A model generated the notes under the pieces. It saw only the letters and a list, made by a program, of their open reading frames with translations. It did no database searches and was not told where the DNA came from. Of a DNA stretch of 64,000 bases, positions 1 to 8,903 are shown one piece after another. Position 1 is the first letter of the stretch; every line of letters begins with the position of its first letter. The stretch spans positions 56,561-120,560 of the forward strand of contig JAHCAI010000013.1 in NCBI GenBank assembly GCA_019634975.1. Reading direction: 5' to 3'. Source of the stretch: Burkholderiales bacterium. Its GTDB lineage: Bacteria; Pseudomonadota; Gammaproteobacteria; Burkholderiales; SG8-41. The position numbers and the translations under genes are program-made.

Positions 1-669
1 TGGGGCTTGCGGCTCATCAATGGCGTGGAGATCTCGGTGCAGTGGGAATCGGTGACCTTGCATGTCCTCGGATTGTGCATAGATCCCGGCCATGCTCCGC
101 TGGCTGAAGGGCTTGCGGGCATTCGTTCGGGCAGGGAGCAGCGCGCGCAGCGCATCGCAGCCAGCCTGGCTGATGCCGGCATTGCGGATTCGCTTGAAGG
201 TGCGCGCCGGTATGCGAAAAATCCCGACCTGGTGAGCCGCGCGCACTTTGCGCGTTACCTGGTGGAGGCCGGGCATGCGCGGGACACCAATGCGGTGTTC
301 CGCAGCTATCTGACACCCGGCAAGCCAGGCTATGTGCCCCACCAGTGGGCCGGCTTGCCCGAAGCGCTGTCATGGATTGCCGGCAGCGGCGGCCTCGCGG
401 TGCTCGCGCACCCGGGGCGTTACCCGCTGAACCAGCAGCAGTGCGAGCGCCTGCTCGGGGAGTTCGTGGCGCTGGGCGGGGCCGCCGTGGAAGTGGTGAG
501 CGGCTCCCACGCGCCGGACGAGTTCGTGACCTGGGCACGTTATGCCCGCCGCTTCGGATTACGGGCATCGGCAGGGTCGGATTTCCACGGGCCCGGGGAA
601 AGCTACCGCGACGTCGGCAACGTGCCGGCGCTGCCGGCCGGCTGCACGCCGGTCTGGTCCGATTTCTGA
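1..669 (+). CDS. yciV: PHP-domain phosphoesterase, RNase AM/YciV type, 5'-truncated
   Basis: The C-terminal 222 residues of a PHP-family metal-dependent phosphoesterase. The frame is open from base 1, so the true start and the N-terminal HxH metal motif lie outside the window. Visible hallmarks are GVEIS close to the left edge, AHPGRYP (about residues 136-142 of the visible part) and GSDFHG (about 192-197); in PHP enzymes these loops carry metal ligands. The E. coli relative hydrolyses 3',5'-nucleoside bisphosphates such as pAp and trims rRNA 5' ends; that this protein does the same is inferred from family membership. The next gene, 36 nt downstream, is yciO, the same neighbour as in E. coli. 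Confidence 0.85.
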   Translation, partial: WGLRLINGVEISVQWESVTLHVLGLCIDPGHAPLAEGLAGIRSGREQRAQRIAASLADAGIADSLEGARRYAKNPDLVSRAHFARYLVEAGHARDTNAVFRSYLTPGKPGYVPHQWAGLPEALSWIAGSGGLAVLAHPGRYPLNQQQCERLLGEFVALGGAAVEVVSGSHAPDEFVTWARYARRFGLRASAGSDFHGPGESYRDVGNVPALPAGCTPVWSDF

Positions 670-705
670 TCCCGGCATCCGGAACGCCAGGACGCGGATC
701 GCGGC

Positions 706-1329
706 ATGTCGCAGTATTTCGCCATCCATCCGGAAAACCCGCAGCTGCGGCTGATCCGGCGCGCGGCGGACATCATCCGTGCAGGCGGAATCATCGTCTA
801 TCCCACGGATTCCTGCTACGCACTGGGTTGTCATATCGGCGACAAGGCGGCGATGGAGCGGATCCGCGCGATCCGCGCTGTGGATGAGCGGCACCACCTG
901 ACACTGGTCTGCCGCGACCTGTCGGAATTGTCCACTTACGCCCGGGTCGACAACCGTCAGTTCCGCCTGCTCAAGGCGGCGACGCCCGGCAGCTATGTGT
1001 TCATTCTCGAGGCGACCCGCGAGCTGCCAAAGCGGCTGCAGCATCCGCGGCGGCGGACCATCGGATTGCGGATTCCGGACCATCCGGTGGTGGATGCGCT
1101 GCTGGCGGAGCTCGGGGAACCGATCCTGTCGTCCACGCTGCTGCTGCCAGGCGATGAACTGCCCCACACTGACGCCGCGGAAATCCGTGACCGGCTGGAG
1201 CACCAGGTTGACCTGGTTCTTGATGGCGGTTCCTGCGGCATCGAGCCCTCCACGGTCGTCGACCTGAGCGGTCCCTCGCCCGTACTGGTGCGCGCCGGCA
1301 AGGGGCCGCTGGCGCCGCTTGGCCTTTAA
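706..1329 (+). CDS. yciO: YciO (Sua5/YciO/YrdC family) putative RNA-binding protein
   Basis: A 207-residue single-domain protein of the YrdC-like double-stranded-RNA-binding fold. Seen: the nucleotide-site strand YPTDSCYALGC (about 32-42), a basic region LQHPRRRTIGLRIPDHP, and SSTLLLPG and EPSTVVDL in the second half. Length and the absence of a C-terminal Sua5 domain fit YciO rather than full-length Sua5. YrdC/Sua5 relatives make L-threonylcarbamoyladenylate for tRNA t6A modification, whereas the role of YciO itself is not firmly established, so no reaction is assigned. It probably shares a transcript with the preceding PHP gene. Confidence 0.82.
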   Translation: MSQYFAIHPENPQLRLIRRAADIIRAGGIIVYPTDSCYALGCHIGDKAAMERIRAIRAVDERHHLTLVCRDLSELSTYARVDNRQFRLLKAATPGSYVFILEATRELPKRLQHPRRRTIGLRIPDHPVVDALLAELGEPILSSTLLLPGDELPHTDAAEIRDRLEHQVDLVLDGGSCGIEPSTVVDLSGPSPVLVRAGKGPLAPLGL

Positions 1330-1417
1330 AAGGGCCGGAAAATCATGATCTTGGAATGGCGATTGGCCACATCGGCTAAAATCGGGGTTCTGCCGGTACT
1401 GTCGTTCGCGCGAGCGT

Positions 1418-1443
1418 ATTTCATAACCATCTGTTTTTATTGA
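1418..1443 (-). repeat. AT-rich recurrent motif, copy 1 (upstream of trpS)
   Basis: Read on the minus strand this stretch carries the core TCAATAAAAACA followed by GTTAT, like the copies near 30.3 kb and 60.6 kb; about 20 of 26 positions match the 30.3-kb copy. On the plus strand it reads TGTTTTTATTGA and lies 56 bp before the trpS start. Function unknown. Confidence 0.5.
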
Positions 1444-1499
1444 TTATTTTCTTTTTTTCAGGCAGCGCATCACCATTCCCGCAATCCCCGGATCCATTC

Positions 1500-2705
1500 A
1501 TGTTTGAAAACCGCGTTCTTTCCGGCATGCGCCCCACGGGGGCCCTGCATTTTGGCCACTACCATGGTGTGCTGAAGAACTGGACCAAGCTCCAGCATGA
1601 GCACCAATGCCTGTTTTTCGTCGCGGACTGGCATGCCCTGACCACGCACTATGACGATCCCGCCACGATCGAAAACCATGCCTGGGACATGGTGGTGGAC
1701 TGGCTGGCTGCCGGCGTCGACCCGGCGCAGGCCACGCTGTTCATCCAGTCCAAGGTGCCCGAGCACGCCGAACTGCACTTGCTGCTGTCGATGATCACGC
1801 CGCTGTCCTGGCTGGAGCGGGTGCCGACGTACAAGGACCAGCAGGAAAAGCTGGCCGAGAAGGACCTCGCCACGTACGGCTTTCTCGGCTATCCGCTGTT
1901 GCAGAGCGCCGATATCCTGATCTACCGCGCGAACCTGGTGCCGGTCGGTGAGGACCAGGTGCCGCATGTCGAGATCACCCGGGAAATCGCCCGGCGTTTC
2001 AACCATGTGTTCGGACGCGAGCCCGGGTTCGAGGAGAAGGCGGAGGCCGCCATCCGGAAACTCGGAGCGAAGCGCGGCAAGCTGTACCGCAAGCTGCGCA
2101 CGGACTACCTGGAAAAAGGCAATGATGAGGCGCTGGCCGCGGCGCGGGCGCTTCTCGAGGAAACCCAGAATCTGCCCCTGGGCGACCGTGAGCGGCTGTT
2201 CGGCTACATCGAGGGCGGCGGCAAAGTCATACTGACCGAGCCGCAGGCGCTGCTGACCGAGTCTGCAAAAATGCCCGGCCTTGATGGCCAGAAGATGTCC
2301 AAGTCATACAACAACACCATCGCGCTTCGCGAGAGTCCGGAAGAAGTGGCGAGGAAAATCAAGACCATGCCCACCGACCCGGCGCGTGTGAAACGCTCTG
2401 ATCCCGGTGATCCCGACAAGTGCCCGGTTTGGCAGCTGCATCTGGTGTATTCCGACGCCGACAGGAAACAGTGGGTGCAGGAAGGCTGCCGCAGCGCCGG
2501 CATTGGCTGCCTGGAGTGCAAGCAGCCGGTGATCGATGCGATAGTGGCCGAGCAGAAGCCGATGCGCGAGCGGGCCGAGCGCTATCTTGACGATCCGACA
2601 CTGGTGCGCAACATCATTGCGGATGGCTGCGAAAAAGCACGCAAGCTGGCGCAGGAAACCCTGCGTGACGTGCGCGAGGTGATGGGGCTTGATTATTCCC
2701 TCTGA
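1500..2705 (+). CDS. trpS: tryptophanyl-tRNA synthetase
   Basis: A class Ic aminoacyl-tRNA synthetase of 401 residues that charges tRNA-Trp in the cytoplasm. The HIGH-type signature is HFGH (about residues 17-20, in GALHFGHYHG) and the KMSKS loop is intact (GQKMSKS, about 262-268). At about 400 residues it is longer than the roughly 334-residue E. coli enzyme; the extra length is an internal insertion, as in many betaproteobacterial TrpS. The frame is open for 20 codons upstream, but those residues (hydrophobic, MIIFFFSG...) do not resemble the family, so the ATG opening MFENRVLSG is chosen. It converges on dnaE2 with only 10 bp between stop codons. No T-box or trp leader peptide is visible in the 170 bp upstream. 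Confidence 0.96.
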   Translation: MFENRVLSGMRPTGALHFGHYHGVLKNWTKLQHEHQCLFFVADWHALTTHYDDPATIENHAWDMVVDWLAAGVDPAQATLFIQSKVPEHAELHLLLSMITPLSWLERVPTYKDQQEKLAEKDLATYGFLGYPLLQSADILIYRANLVPVGEDQVPHVEITREIARRFNHVFGREPGFEEKAEAAIRKLGAKRGKLYRKLRTDYLEKGNDEALAAARALLEETQNLPLGDRERLFGYIEGGGKVILTEPQALLTESAKMPGLDGQKMSKSYNNTIALRESPEEVARKIKTMPTDPARVKRSDPGDPDKCPVWQLHLVYSDADRKQWVQEGCRSAGIGCLECKQPVIDAIVAEQKPMRERAERYLDDPTLVRNIIADGCEKARKLAQETLRDVREVMGLDYSL

Positions 2706-2715
2706 GGGGCGGACT

Positions 2716-5700
2716 TCAGTGGAAGTCCCTTGATCCGGTGGCCAGCTTTCCAAGCAGCGTGCTGTGATCCTGCAGCCGGGAGGCGACGAGGTGGATGACA
2801 TCACCCGCCTTCTGAACGATGCCCGTGACACCAAGCAGCCTTGACTGCAGCAGTTCGCGGCGCTGTGCTTCAATCAGCCGCGGCCACACGATCACGTTGA
2901 CGCAGCCCGTTTCATCCTCCAGCGTGACGAACATCGTGCCGCGCGCCGTCCCTGGACGCTGGCGGCAGGTTACGATCCCGGCGGTCCGCGCCCGGCTGCC
3001 GTTTTCCAGCGAGCGAAGGGTTTCAGCGCTGACCAGCCGCAGGCGCTCCAGGCGCGGTCGCAGCAGCGCCAGCGGATGCCGTCCCAGCGTCAAGCCGGTG
3101 CTGGCGTAGTCAGCAACGATGTTTTCGGCCTCGCCGGGCGCAAACAGCTGCAGCTGCGGTTCCTCGACAGCTGTCGCTGCCAGCACGCCTTCAAGCGGCT
3201 GCGCGCCCGCGGCGGCCCAGTGCGCCTGCCGCCTGTGTCCCGCGAGCGTTGCCAGCGCGCCGGCGTCGGCGAGCCGTCTCAGCAATCCTGCATCCAGCGT
3301 GGCGCGTGCGGCAAGATCGGCAGTGTCAGTGAACGGTCGTTGCAGCCGCGCCGAGACGATGCGCCGTGCCGCATCGGCGCCCAGGCCTTTGATCAGGGAC
3401 AGCCCAAGACGTACCCCCGGCGACTTGGCTCCACCTTCAAGACGGCATTCCCGGCAGCTGTGGACCACATCAACCGGATGCACCCGGACACCATGGCGGC
3501 GCGCGTCCTGCACTAGCTGCGAAGGCGCATAGAAACCCAGCGGCTGGGCATTGAGCATGCCGGCGAGGAAAGCCGCGGGCTCGTGCAGCTTGAGCCAGGC
3601 GGAGACATAGGCCAGCAGCGCAAAGCTTGCAGAATGGGATTCCGGGAAACCGTATTCGCCGAAGCCGCAGATCTGCTGGTATATCTGCTCGGCGAATTCC
3701 GGTTTATAGCCGCGAGCAAGCATGCCGTTCACCAGGCGCTCCCGGAAGTGCCCAAGGCCGCCTTTGCGTTTCCAGGCAGCCATCGAACGGCGCAGCTGGT
3801 CGGCCTCTCCAGGGGTGAATCCGGCGGCAACGACGGCGAGCTGCATGACCTGTTCCTGGAAAATGGGGACGCCCAGCGTGCGTTCGAGTACGGTCCTTAC
3901 CTCATCGGAAGGGTAATCGACTGCCTCCGCACCGCTGCGCCGGCGCAGATAGGGATGCACCATGCCGCCCTGTATCGGACCGGGGCGGACAATGGCAATC
4001 TGCACGACAAGGTCGTAGAACGTTTCAGGCCGCAGCCGCGGCAGCATGGACATCTGTGCCCGGGACTCGACCTGGAAAACGCCGATGGTGTCGGCACGCC
4101 GCAGCAGGCGGTAGACCGCGGGATCATCGCCGCGATCGATGATGGCTTTCATGGTCAGCGCCGTGCCGCGCAGCCCGTTGACGGCTTCCAGGGTGTGACG
4201 GATCGCCGACAGCATGCCCAGTGCAAGCACATCGACCTTGAGCAATCCGAGGGATTCCAGGTCGTCCTTGTCCCATTGGATGACCGTGCGCTCGGGCATC
4301 GCCGCATTCTCGATCGGCACCATGCGTGCCAGCGGACCTGCCGAAATCACGAATCCGCCGACATGCTGTGAGAGATGCCTGGGGAAACCGGCGAGCTCGC
4401 GGGAAAGTCGCATGACCCTGCGCGTGACCGGGCTTCCGGTGTCAATGCCGGCTTCGCTCAGCCGCTGCGCCATTGCAGGTCCCCGATCCCACCACGCCAT
4501 TGATCGCGACATGCGCTGGATAAGCGTGCCGTCCAGTCCCAGCGCGCGGCCCACATCGCGCAGCGCGCTGCGCGGCCGGTAGGTGACCAGGGTAGCCGCC
4601 AGCGCCGCGCGCTCGCGCCCGTACTTGCCGTAAATGTACTGGATGACTTCCTCGCGTCGCTGGTGTTCGAAATCGACGTCTATGTCCGGCGGCTCGTCGC
4701 GCTCCCTGGAAATGAAACGCTCGAAGAGGACATCCATGCGTGAAGGATCCACCTCGGTGATGCCGAGGCAGTAGCATACTGCGGAGTTTGCCGCCGACCC
4801 CCGCCCCTGGCAGAGGATCCCGCGTGAACGCGCGAAGGCGACAATGTCCTGCACGGTCAGGAAGAAGTGTTCATAGCCGAGTTCGGCAATCAGTGACAGT
4901 TCCCGTTCGACCAGGCGGAGCACTTTTTCCCTGTCCTTTTCCGGCAGGCGCCGGTTGAGGCCGGCCATGGCGAGTTCGCGCAGGTGGGCGGTGGCAGTCC
5001 GGCCCGCGGGAACCAGCTCACCCGGATATTCGTAGCGCAGGCTGTCCAGCGAGAAATTGCAGCGTTGCGCCACGCGCAGGGTTTCGGCAAGCAGCGGTGC
5101 CGGATAGATTTGCGCCAGCCGCAGCCGCGATCGCAGGTGCCGCTCTGCGTTGGGTTGCAGTGCATGTCCCGCGGCCTGCAGCGGTGTTCGCAGCCGTATG
5201 GCCGTCAGGGTATCCTGCAGCGGCTTGCGTGAGCGCAAATGCATATGCACGTCGCCTGCAGCCACCAGCGGCAGGCTGCAACGCCGGCCCAGGTCCTGCA
5301 GGGACTGCAGACGGCCGGCGTCATTGGGACCGTACAGCAATTCGACCGCGATCCAGGCGCAAGCCGGGAACCGGCGTGCCACGAAGCGGGCGTCCGCCTC
5401 GCTGGGAAGGTCTCCCGGCAGCAACAATGCCAGGCAATGATCGAGATTGATTTCCAGGTCTTCCCGCGCCAGGCGGTAGGCGCCCTTGGCCGAGCGCCGC
5501 CGGCCTCGGCTGATGAGCGTCGATATGTGGCCATAAGCCTCACGGTTGGATGCCAGCAGCACCAGCCGTATCTGCTCGTCAAGGACAATCTCTGTGCCGA
5601 TCAGCAGCTTGAGCCCGCAGTCGCGGGCGGCGACATGGGCGCGCACGATCCCGGCCATGGAGCACTCGTCGGTGATGGCCAGGGCGGAATATCCCAGTGC

Positions 5701-5802
5701 GTGCGCGCGCAGGACCAATTCCTCAGGGTGGGATGCACCGCGCAGGAACGTGAAGTTCGAGATGCAGTGCAACTCTGCGTACCCGGGCAGATCGGCGGCC
5801 AT
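2716..5802 (-). CDS. dnaE2: error-prone DNA polymerase DnaE2
   Basis: A C-family DNA polymerase alpha-like subunit (about 1028 residues) that performs mutagenic lesion bypass with ImuA and ImuB. Domain order: an N-terminal PHP domain (starts YAELHCISNFTFLRGAS), the polymerase core with GRGSAANSAVCYCLG (about 330-345) and the catalytic-aspartate motif PDIDVDFEHQ (about 370), the fingers and helix-hairpin-helix region, and a C-terminal OB fold (about 905-990, GIVTCRQRPGTARG). The frame is open a further 47 codons upstream into imuB, but family similarity begins at MAADLPGYAELHC, giving an 8-bp gap after the imuB stop. It is the last gene of the lexA-imuA-imuB-dnaE2 operon and is expected to be DNA-damage inducible. 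Confidence 0.95.
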   Translation of the reverse strand: MAADLPGYAELHCISNFTFLRGASHPEELVLRAHALGYSALAITDECSMAGIVRAHVAARDCGLKLLIGTEIVLDEQIRLVLLASNREAYGHISTLISRGRRRSAKGAYRLAREDLEINLDHCLALLLPGDLPSEADARFVARRFPACAWIAVELLYGPNDAGRLQSLQDLGRRCSLPLVAAGDVHMHLRSRKPLQDTLTAIRLRTPLQAAGHALQPNAERHLRSRLRLAQIYPAPLLAETLRVAQRCNFSLDSLRYEYPGELVPAGRTATAHLRELAMAGLNRRLPEKDREKVLRLVERELSLIAELGYEHFFLTVQDIVAFARSRGILCQGRGSAANSAVCYCLGITEVDPSRMDVLFERFISRERDEPPDIDVDFEHQRREEVIQYIYGKYGRERAALAATLVTYRPRSALRDVGRALGLDGTLIQRMSRSMAWWDRGPAMAQRLSEAGIDTGSPVTRRVMRLSRELAGFPRHLSQHVGGFVISAGPLARMVPIENAAMPERTVIQWDKDDLESLGLLKVDVLALGMLSAIRHTLEAVNGLRGTALTMKAIIDRGDDPAVYRLLRRADTIGVFQVESRAQMSMLPRLRPETFYDLVVQIAIVRPGPIQGGMVHPYLRRRSGAEAVDYPSDEVRTVLERTLGVPIFQEQVMQLAVVAAGFTPGEADQLRRSMAAWKRKGGLGHFRERLVNGMLARGYKPEFAEQIYQQICGFGEYGFPESHSASFALLAYVSAWLKLHEPAAFLAGMLNAQPLGFYAPSQLVQDARRHGVRVHPVDVVHSCRECRLEGGAKSPGVRLGLSLIKGLGADAARRIVSARLQRPFTDTADLAARATLDAGLLRRLADAGALATLAGHRRQAHWAAAGAQPLEGVLAATAVEEPQLQLFAPGEAENIVADYASTGLTLGRHPLALLRPRLERLRLVSAETLRSLENGSRARTAGIVTCRQRPGTARGTMFVTLEDETGCVNVIVWPRLIEAQRRELLQSRLLGVTGIVQKAGDVIHLVASRLQDHSTLLGKLATGSRDFH

Positions 5803-5810
5803 ATCGTGTT

Positions 5811-7256
5811 TCAGGAAAAATAGCCGTGCAGGAACCATCGTCCGCCGGGGATGCGTTCCCGGTATATCCAAAGCACTGCATTGCGCGCATCGCGGGCGAT
5901 GAAATAGTCGCGGATCGCCGGTTGCCGATCCCACCAGCCGCATTCAATGCGCTCCGGGCCGGCAATGAGTGTCAGAGGTCCTTCGTGCCATGGCACTGAC
6001 TGGCGCTCCTGCAGCATCCCGGGCTTCTCCAGCAGCCACAGCGGCCGCCGTACCCCATTGGACATGGCTGCCGGTGTTTTTCTGCCCGTGCCGAGGCTGC
6101 AGACACGCCAGGCATGCTCAGGGCGATGATCCATCTGCTGTTCCAGCCCCTTGATCGCCGCAGGGCCCAGTCGCGCACGCAACCTGTCCAGCAGCCGGTC
6201 TGCGGCAGCGGACTGGCTGACCTGTTCCTGCAGCAATGCTCGGGTGGCGAATGACAGGGGTTGCCGGCGGGTGCAGGCGAGTCCCAGCGCAATTACCGGA
6301 TGCTCGAGGGTCGTGCTGGCCAGTCGCTCGCGCAACAGCACCAGCAGGTGGTCGGCGTCGCGGCTGATGCTGGCCAGATCCATCACCAGGCGGGTCGTAT
6401 TCCGGCGTTCATGGTGCAGCGTCCAGTGAAGTTGTTGGGCGCCTTGGCTGGAAGCGGACAGATAAGAGCAGAGCTCGATGCAAAGACGCTTCCCGGCGAT
6501 CAGCAGGATCCCGGTTTGTGTCGCTGGAGCAGGCAGGGACAGGCGACTGTCAAAGTGGTCGGGCAGCGCATAGGTCGGGCGCGGATCCGGCAGCAGGCCC
6601 AGCGCACGATCGATCTCGTCCAGCAGGTGCTGTCCAAGACGGCGCGCTAGCCCGGCACGGGGGAGTGCCGCGCAGTCGCCGATACTTTTGATTCCGAAGC
6701 GCTGCAAAGCGGCTGCCGGTTCCGGACTGTCCAGAACGGTTACCGGCACGCCTTTCAGCGAGGCGGGCAATTCATCGGCCCGTGTGATGCATGCCGTGAT
6801 GCCGGCACGTGCGAACCACAGTGCTGCCTGCGGCGTCGGGGCGCAGGCCATGCGGAAGGAATATCCCAGTTTGCCCAGGTTTCCGGCGATTGCCCGGCGC
6901 AGGCGGCCAATGCCGCGAAACAGCACAAGCGAAGCCCCGATTTCCAGGACCAGTTCCGCAGGACCGGCGAGACTGACCTGGGGAGTGAACGAGAGGAGGC
7001 TGGCCGCAATACGCTCTACTGCGCAGCGCTCGGCAGGGAGGTCGCGGCCGACCACGCACAGATTTCCGCGCAGGGCAGAAGCGGACGCGATGCTCATGCC
7101 GGGGCGCACACCGCAATCGTGTGCGGCGGCATTGCACAGCAGCACCGTCGCGTTTGCGCCCGCATGTTCGGCCAGGGCCAGCGGCAGCGACTCGGGGTAA
7201 GCCCGGGAGTGGATCTCCAGCGCGAGGCGGGGTACGCGGATGGCAAGCCACAACAT
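5811..7256 (-). CDS. imuB: ImuB, catalytically inactive Y-family polymerase-like protein
   Basis: A 481-residue Y-family polymerase homologue that acts as hub of the ImuA-ImuB-DnaE2 mutasome, contacting DnaE2 and the beta clamp. The N-terminus LWLAIRVPRLALE replaces the DxD-type strand of active Pol IV/V, and the usual SxDE catalytic pair is replaced by AELVLEIG around residue 105, so the acidic residues needed for nucleotidyl transfer appear to be missing, as is typical of ImuB. The central palm/thumb region and a C-terminal extension (about 370-481) are retained. It lies between imuA (49 bp upstream) and dnaE2 (8 bp downstream). Confidence 0.93.
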   Translation of the reverse strand: MLWLAIRVPRLALEIHSRAYPESLPLALAEHAGANATVLLCNAAAHDCGVRPGMSIASASALRGNLCVVGRDLPAERCAVERIAASLLSFTPQVSLAGPAELVLEIGASLVLFRGIGRLRRAIAGNLGKLGYSFRMACAPTPQAALWFARAGITACITRADELPASLKGVPVTVLDSPEPAAALQRFGIKSIGDCAALPRAGLARRLGQHLLDEIDRALGLLPDPRPTYALPDHFDSRLSLPAPATQTGILLIAGKRLCIELCSYLSASSQGAQQLHWTLHHERRNTTRLVMDLASISRDADHLLVLLRERLASTTLEHPVIALGLACTRRQPLSFATRALLQEQVSQSAAADRLLDRLRARLGPAAIKGLEQQMDHRPEHAWRVCSLGTGRKTPAAMSNGVRRPLWLLEKPGMLQERQSVPWHEGPLTLIAGPERIECGWWDRQPAIRDYFIARDARNAVLWIYRERIPGGRWFLHGYFS

Positions 7257-7305
7257 CGGGCTTCTGCAATAAAACAGGGAGAATGCCCGGGGCTGTGCCG
7301 TCGGT

Positions 7306-8010
7306 TCAGCAGGCAGTCTGCAGGAACGCCGGCAACGGCGTGGTTGTCCATGGCTCCGCCAGGACTGGCGGTCTGCGGGTGAGGGCTGCCTGCAGATCCA
7401 GGCGTACCGGGTTTGCGACAGTGCTCCCGCGGCTCTTCAGCACCTGCACGACCGTATGACTTTCGCGCTTGCTGACATGCAGCCGCAGGGCCGCTGCGGG
7501 GCAGGGCGGTGCCCGTCGCGGGCGGTAGAGCACTGACACGGCAGTGCCGTTTTCCGCCTTGTGCTGGAGCCGGCGCAGATCGCGCTGTTCGGCTGCTTCG
7601 GGCCACATCAGCACAACCCCGCATTGCCCCGAGTCCAGAAGCTGTTCGCAAGCCCAGGACTGGTCGCGACTGTTTGCTGAGCGCACCAGAAGCACGCGTT
7701 GCAAGTCAATGCCGCAGGAAGCCAGGGCCGGCGCATAAGGCACATAGGGTGGCGCCACCAGGGCCAGCCAGCGTCCCTGGTGGGTGAGCCGGGAGGCCGC
7801 AGGCATCAACAGATGCAGTTCGCCGATACCCGGACGTTCGACAAAGATTTCGGTCAGCGAACCCGTCGGCCAGCCGCCGCCCGGCAACACTGCATCGAGT
7901 TCCGCATGACCCGTGGAGATGCTGTCCGATCGAACCGCTGCGCAGCTCTGGCCGCGCCAGATGTCGGGGCGGCGCAGGATTTCATCCAGCGATGGCGGAC
8001 GGTGCTGCAT
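7306..8010 (-). CDS. imuA: ImuA, SulA/RecA-like mutasome protein
   Basis: A 234-residue RecA/SulA-like protein. The N-terminal STGHAELDAVLPGGGWPTGS (about residues 32-51) resembles the start of a RecA-like ATPase core, but no clean Walker A GxxxxGKT is present, as expected for ImuA. ImuA works with ImuB and DnaE2 in translesion synthesis and modulates RecA. The start lies 7 bp after the lexA stop, so imuA is translated from the SOS-regulated lexA transcript. The C-terminal part (about 165-234) is proline- and arginine-rich and less conserved. Confidence 0.9.
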   Translation of the reverse strand: MQHRPPSLDEILRRPDIWRGQSCAAVRSDSISTGHAELDAVLPGGGWPTGSLTEIFVERPGIGELHLLMPAASRLTHQGRWLALVAPPYVPYAPALASCGIDLQRVLLVRSANSRDQSWACEQLLDSGQCGVVLMWPEAAEQRDLRRLQHKAENGTAVSVLYRPRRAPPCPAAALRLHVSKRESHTVVQVLKSRGSTVANPVRLDLQAALTRRPPVLAEPWTTTPLPAFLQTAC

Positions 8011-8017
8011 GGTCTTG

Positions 8018-8671
8018 CTACCATTTGCCGTTGCGGATCACGCCGACCGCGATGCCTTCGATTTCCAGGGATTCCCGCTTCAGATCGACGATGATGGGCT
8101 GGAATTCAGGATTCTCCGGCAGCAGTTCCACGATGTTCCGGTTACGATGGATGCGCTTGACGGTTACTTCGTCATGCAGCCGCGCAACGACTATCTGCCC
8201 GGAACGGAAATTCGGGGTGCGGTGGACGGCCAGCAGATCTCCTTCGAGGATGCCGGCGTCGCGCATGCTCATGCCGCGCACCCGGAGAAGGTAGTCTGCG
8301 GCGGGTTCAAACAGCGCGGGATCGACACGACAGCGCTGCTCCACGTTTTGCTGGGCCAGCACCGGGCTGCCTGCCGCCACGCGTCCGATGACCGGCAGGG
8401 TGGACTGCTGCAGCTGCTGCTTCAGGCGGATTCCCCGCGATGCGCCCGAGGTCATTTCGATGACACCCTTGCGCTCCAGGGCACGCAGATGGGTCTCCGC
8501 AGCGTTGGGTGAGCTGAAACCCATGGCGCTGCAGATTTCAGCGCGGGTCGGAGGAAAACCGGAGTCCTCGACGTGAGCTTCAATCAGCCGCAGGATCTCG
8601 GCCTGACGCGGGGTCAGCGCCTTCTGGGGTTCTCCGTTGTTTGCGTTGTCTTCGATGTCGTCGGTTTTCAT
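8018..8671 (-). CDS. lexA: LexA, SOS repressor
   Basis: A 217-residue transcriptional repressor and self-cleaving serine protease. The winged helix-turn-helix domain (about 18-83) contains [20 protein letters not shown]. The Ala100-Gly101 cleavage bond sits in RVAAGSP, with Ser135 (RGMSMRD) and Lys172 (VTVKRI) as the catalytic dyad. RecA-stimulated autocleavage would derepress this operon. Compared with E. coli LexA there is a 17-residue acidic N-terminal extension ([16 protein letters not shown]). The start codon lies 2 bp from the SOS box, so either the message is leaderless or translation starts further in; a GGAGAA lies near codons 13-14, but no ATG, GTG or TTG follows it at usual spacing. 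It is the first gene of the mutasome operon. Confidence 0.97.
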   Translation of the reverse strand: MKTDDIEDNANNGEPQKALTPRQAEILRLIEAHVEDSGFPPTRAEICSAMGFSSPNAAETHLRALERKGVIEMTSGASRGIRLKQQLQQSTLPVIGRVAAGSPVLAQQNVEQRCRVDPALFEPAADYLLRVRGMSMRDAGILEGDLLAVHRTPNFRSGQIVVARLHDEVTVKRIHRNRNIVELLPENPEFQPIIVDLKRESLEIEGIAVGVIRNGKW

Positions 8672-8672
8672 G

Positions 8673-8706
8673 ACTGTAATTATATACAGTCATCCGGCCG
8701 CTGCAA
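8673..8706 (-). promoter_or_regulatory. SOS box and embedded lexA promoter
   Basis: A perfect LexA box of CTGT-N8-ACAG form, CTGTAATTATATACAG, occupies 8674-8689. On the minus strand it contains a consensus -10 TATAAT (8679-8684). TTGCAG, a partial -35, lies 16 bp further upstream (8701-8706). LexA binding would directly block RNA polymerase, giving autoregulation of lexA-imuA-imuB-dnaE2. The predicted transcription start (about 8672) is one base from the ATG. Confidence 0.9.
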
Positions 8707-8813
8707 GCGGCTTCCTGAAAGCAAATCGCAAGACTTGCATAAATTTGATTTAAATATTTGATTATAAATGGTTAATTGAATTTCTGCGGCATGTGTTGAG
8801 TGACCGTCATTTA

Positions 8814-8842
8814 TTGGACGGAAGGGAAAATTTTGTTATACT
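8814..8842 (+). promoter_or_regulatory. promoter of the rimP-nusA-infB operon
   Basis: TTGGAC (8814-8819), a 17-bp spacer and TATACT (8837-8842) form a strong sigma-70 type promoter. Transcription should start near 8849, leaving a leader of about 75 nt before rimP. AT-rich sequence (8735-8785) lies immediately upstream and could act as an UP element. Confidence 0.75.
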
Positions 8843-8881
8843 TCAAAGTTCTGTGAAACAGGTTGGGGCGGCACACACGGG

Positions 8882-8903
8882 ATGGGCGGATCGCCCATTT
8901 TTT
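8882..8903 (+). terminator. terminator-like hairpin in the rimP leader (candidate attenuator)
   Basis: A perfect 7-bp stem, ATGGGCG / CGCCCAT, with a 3-nt GAT loop is followed at once by a run of T. It sits inside the leader, 21 bp before the rimP start and downstream of the predicted promoter, so it would stop a fraction of transcripts before the operon. Premature terminators ahead of rimP are known in other proteobacteria; regulation here is inferred. Confidence 0.65.

Noticed and set aside
1326..1341. Near-palindrome around GGCCTTTAAAAGGGCC after yciO, considered as a terminator
   Set aside because: The loop would be only two bases and no T-run follows.
1440..1499. Twenty in-frame codons before trpS, considered as a leader peptide or N-terminal extension
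   Set aside because: It contains no tandem Trp codons, no ribosome-binding site and no similarity to TrpS; it lies in the AT-rich motif region.
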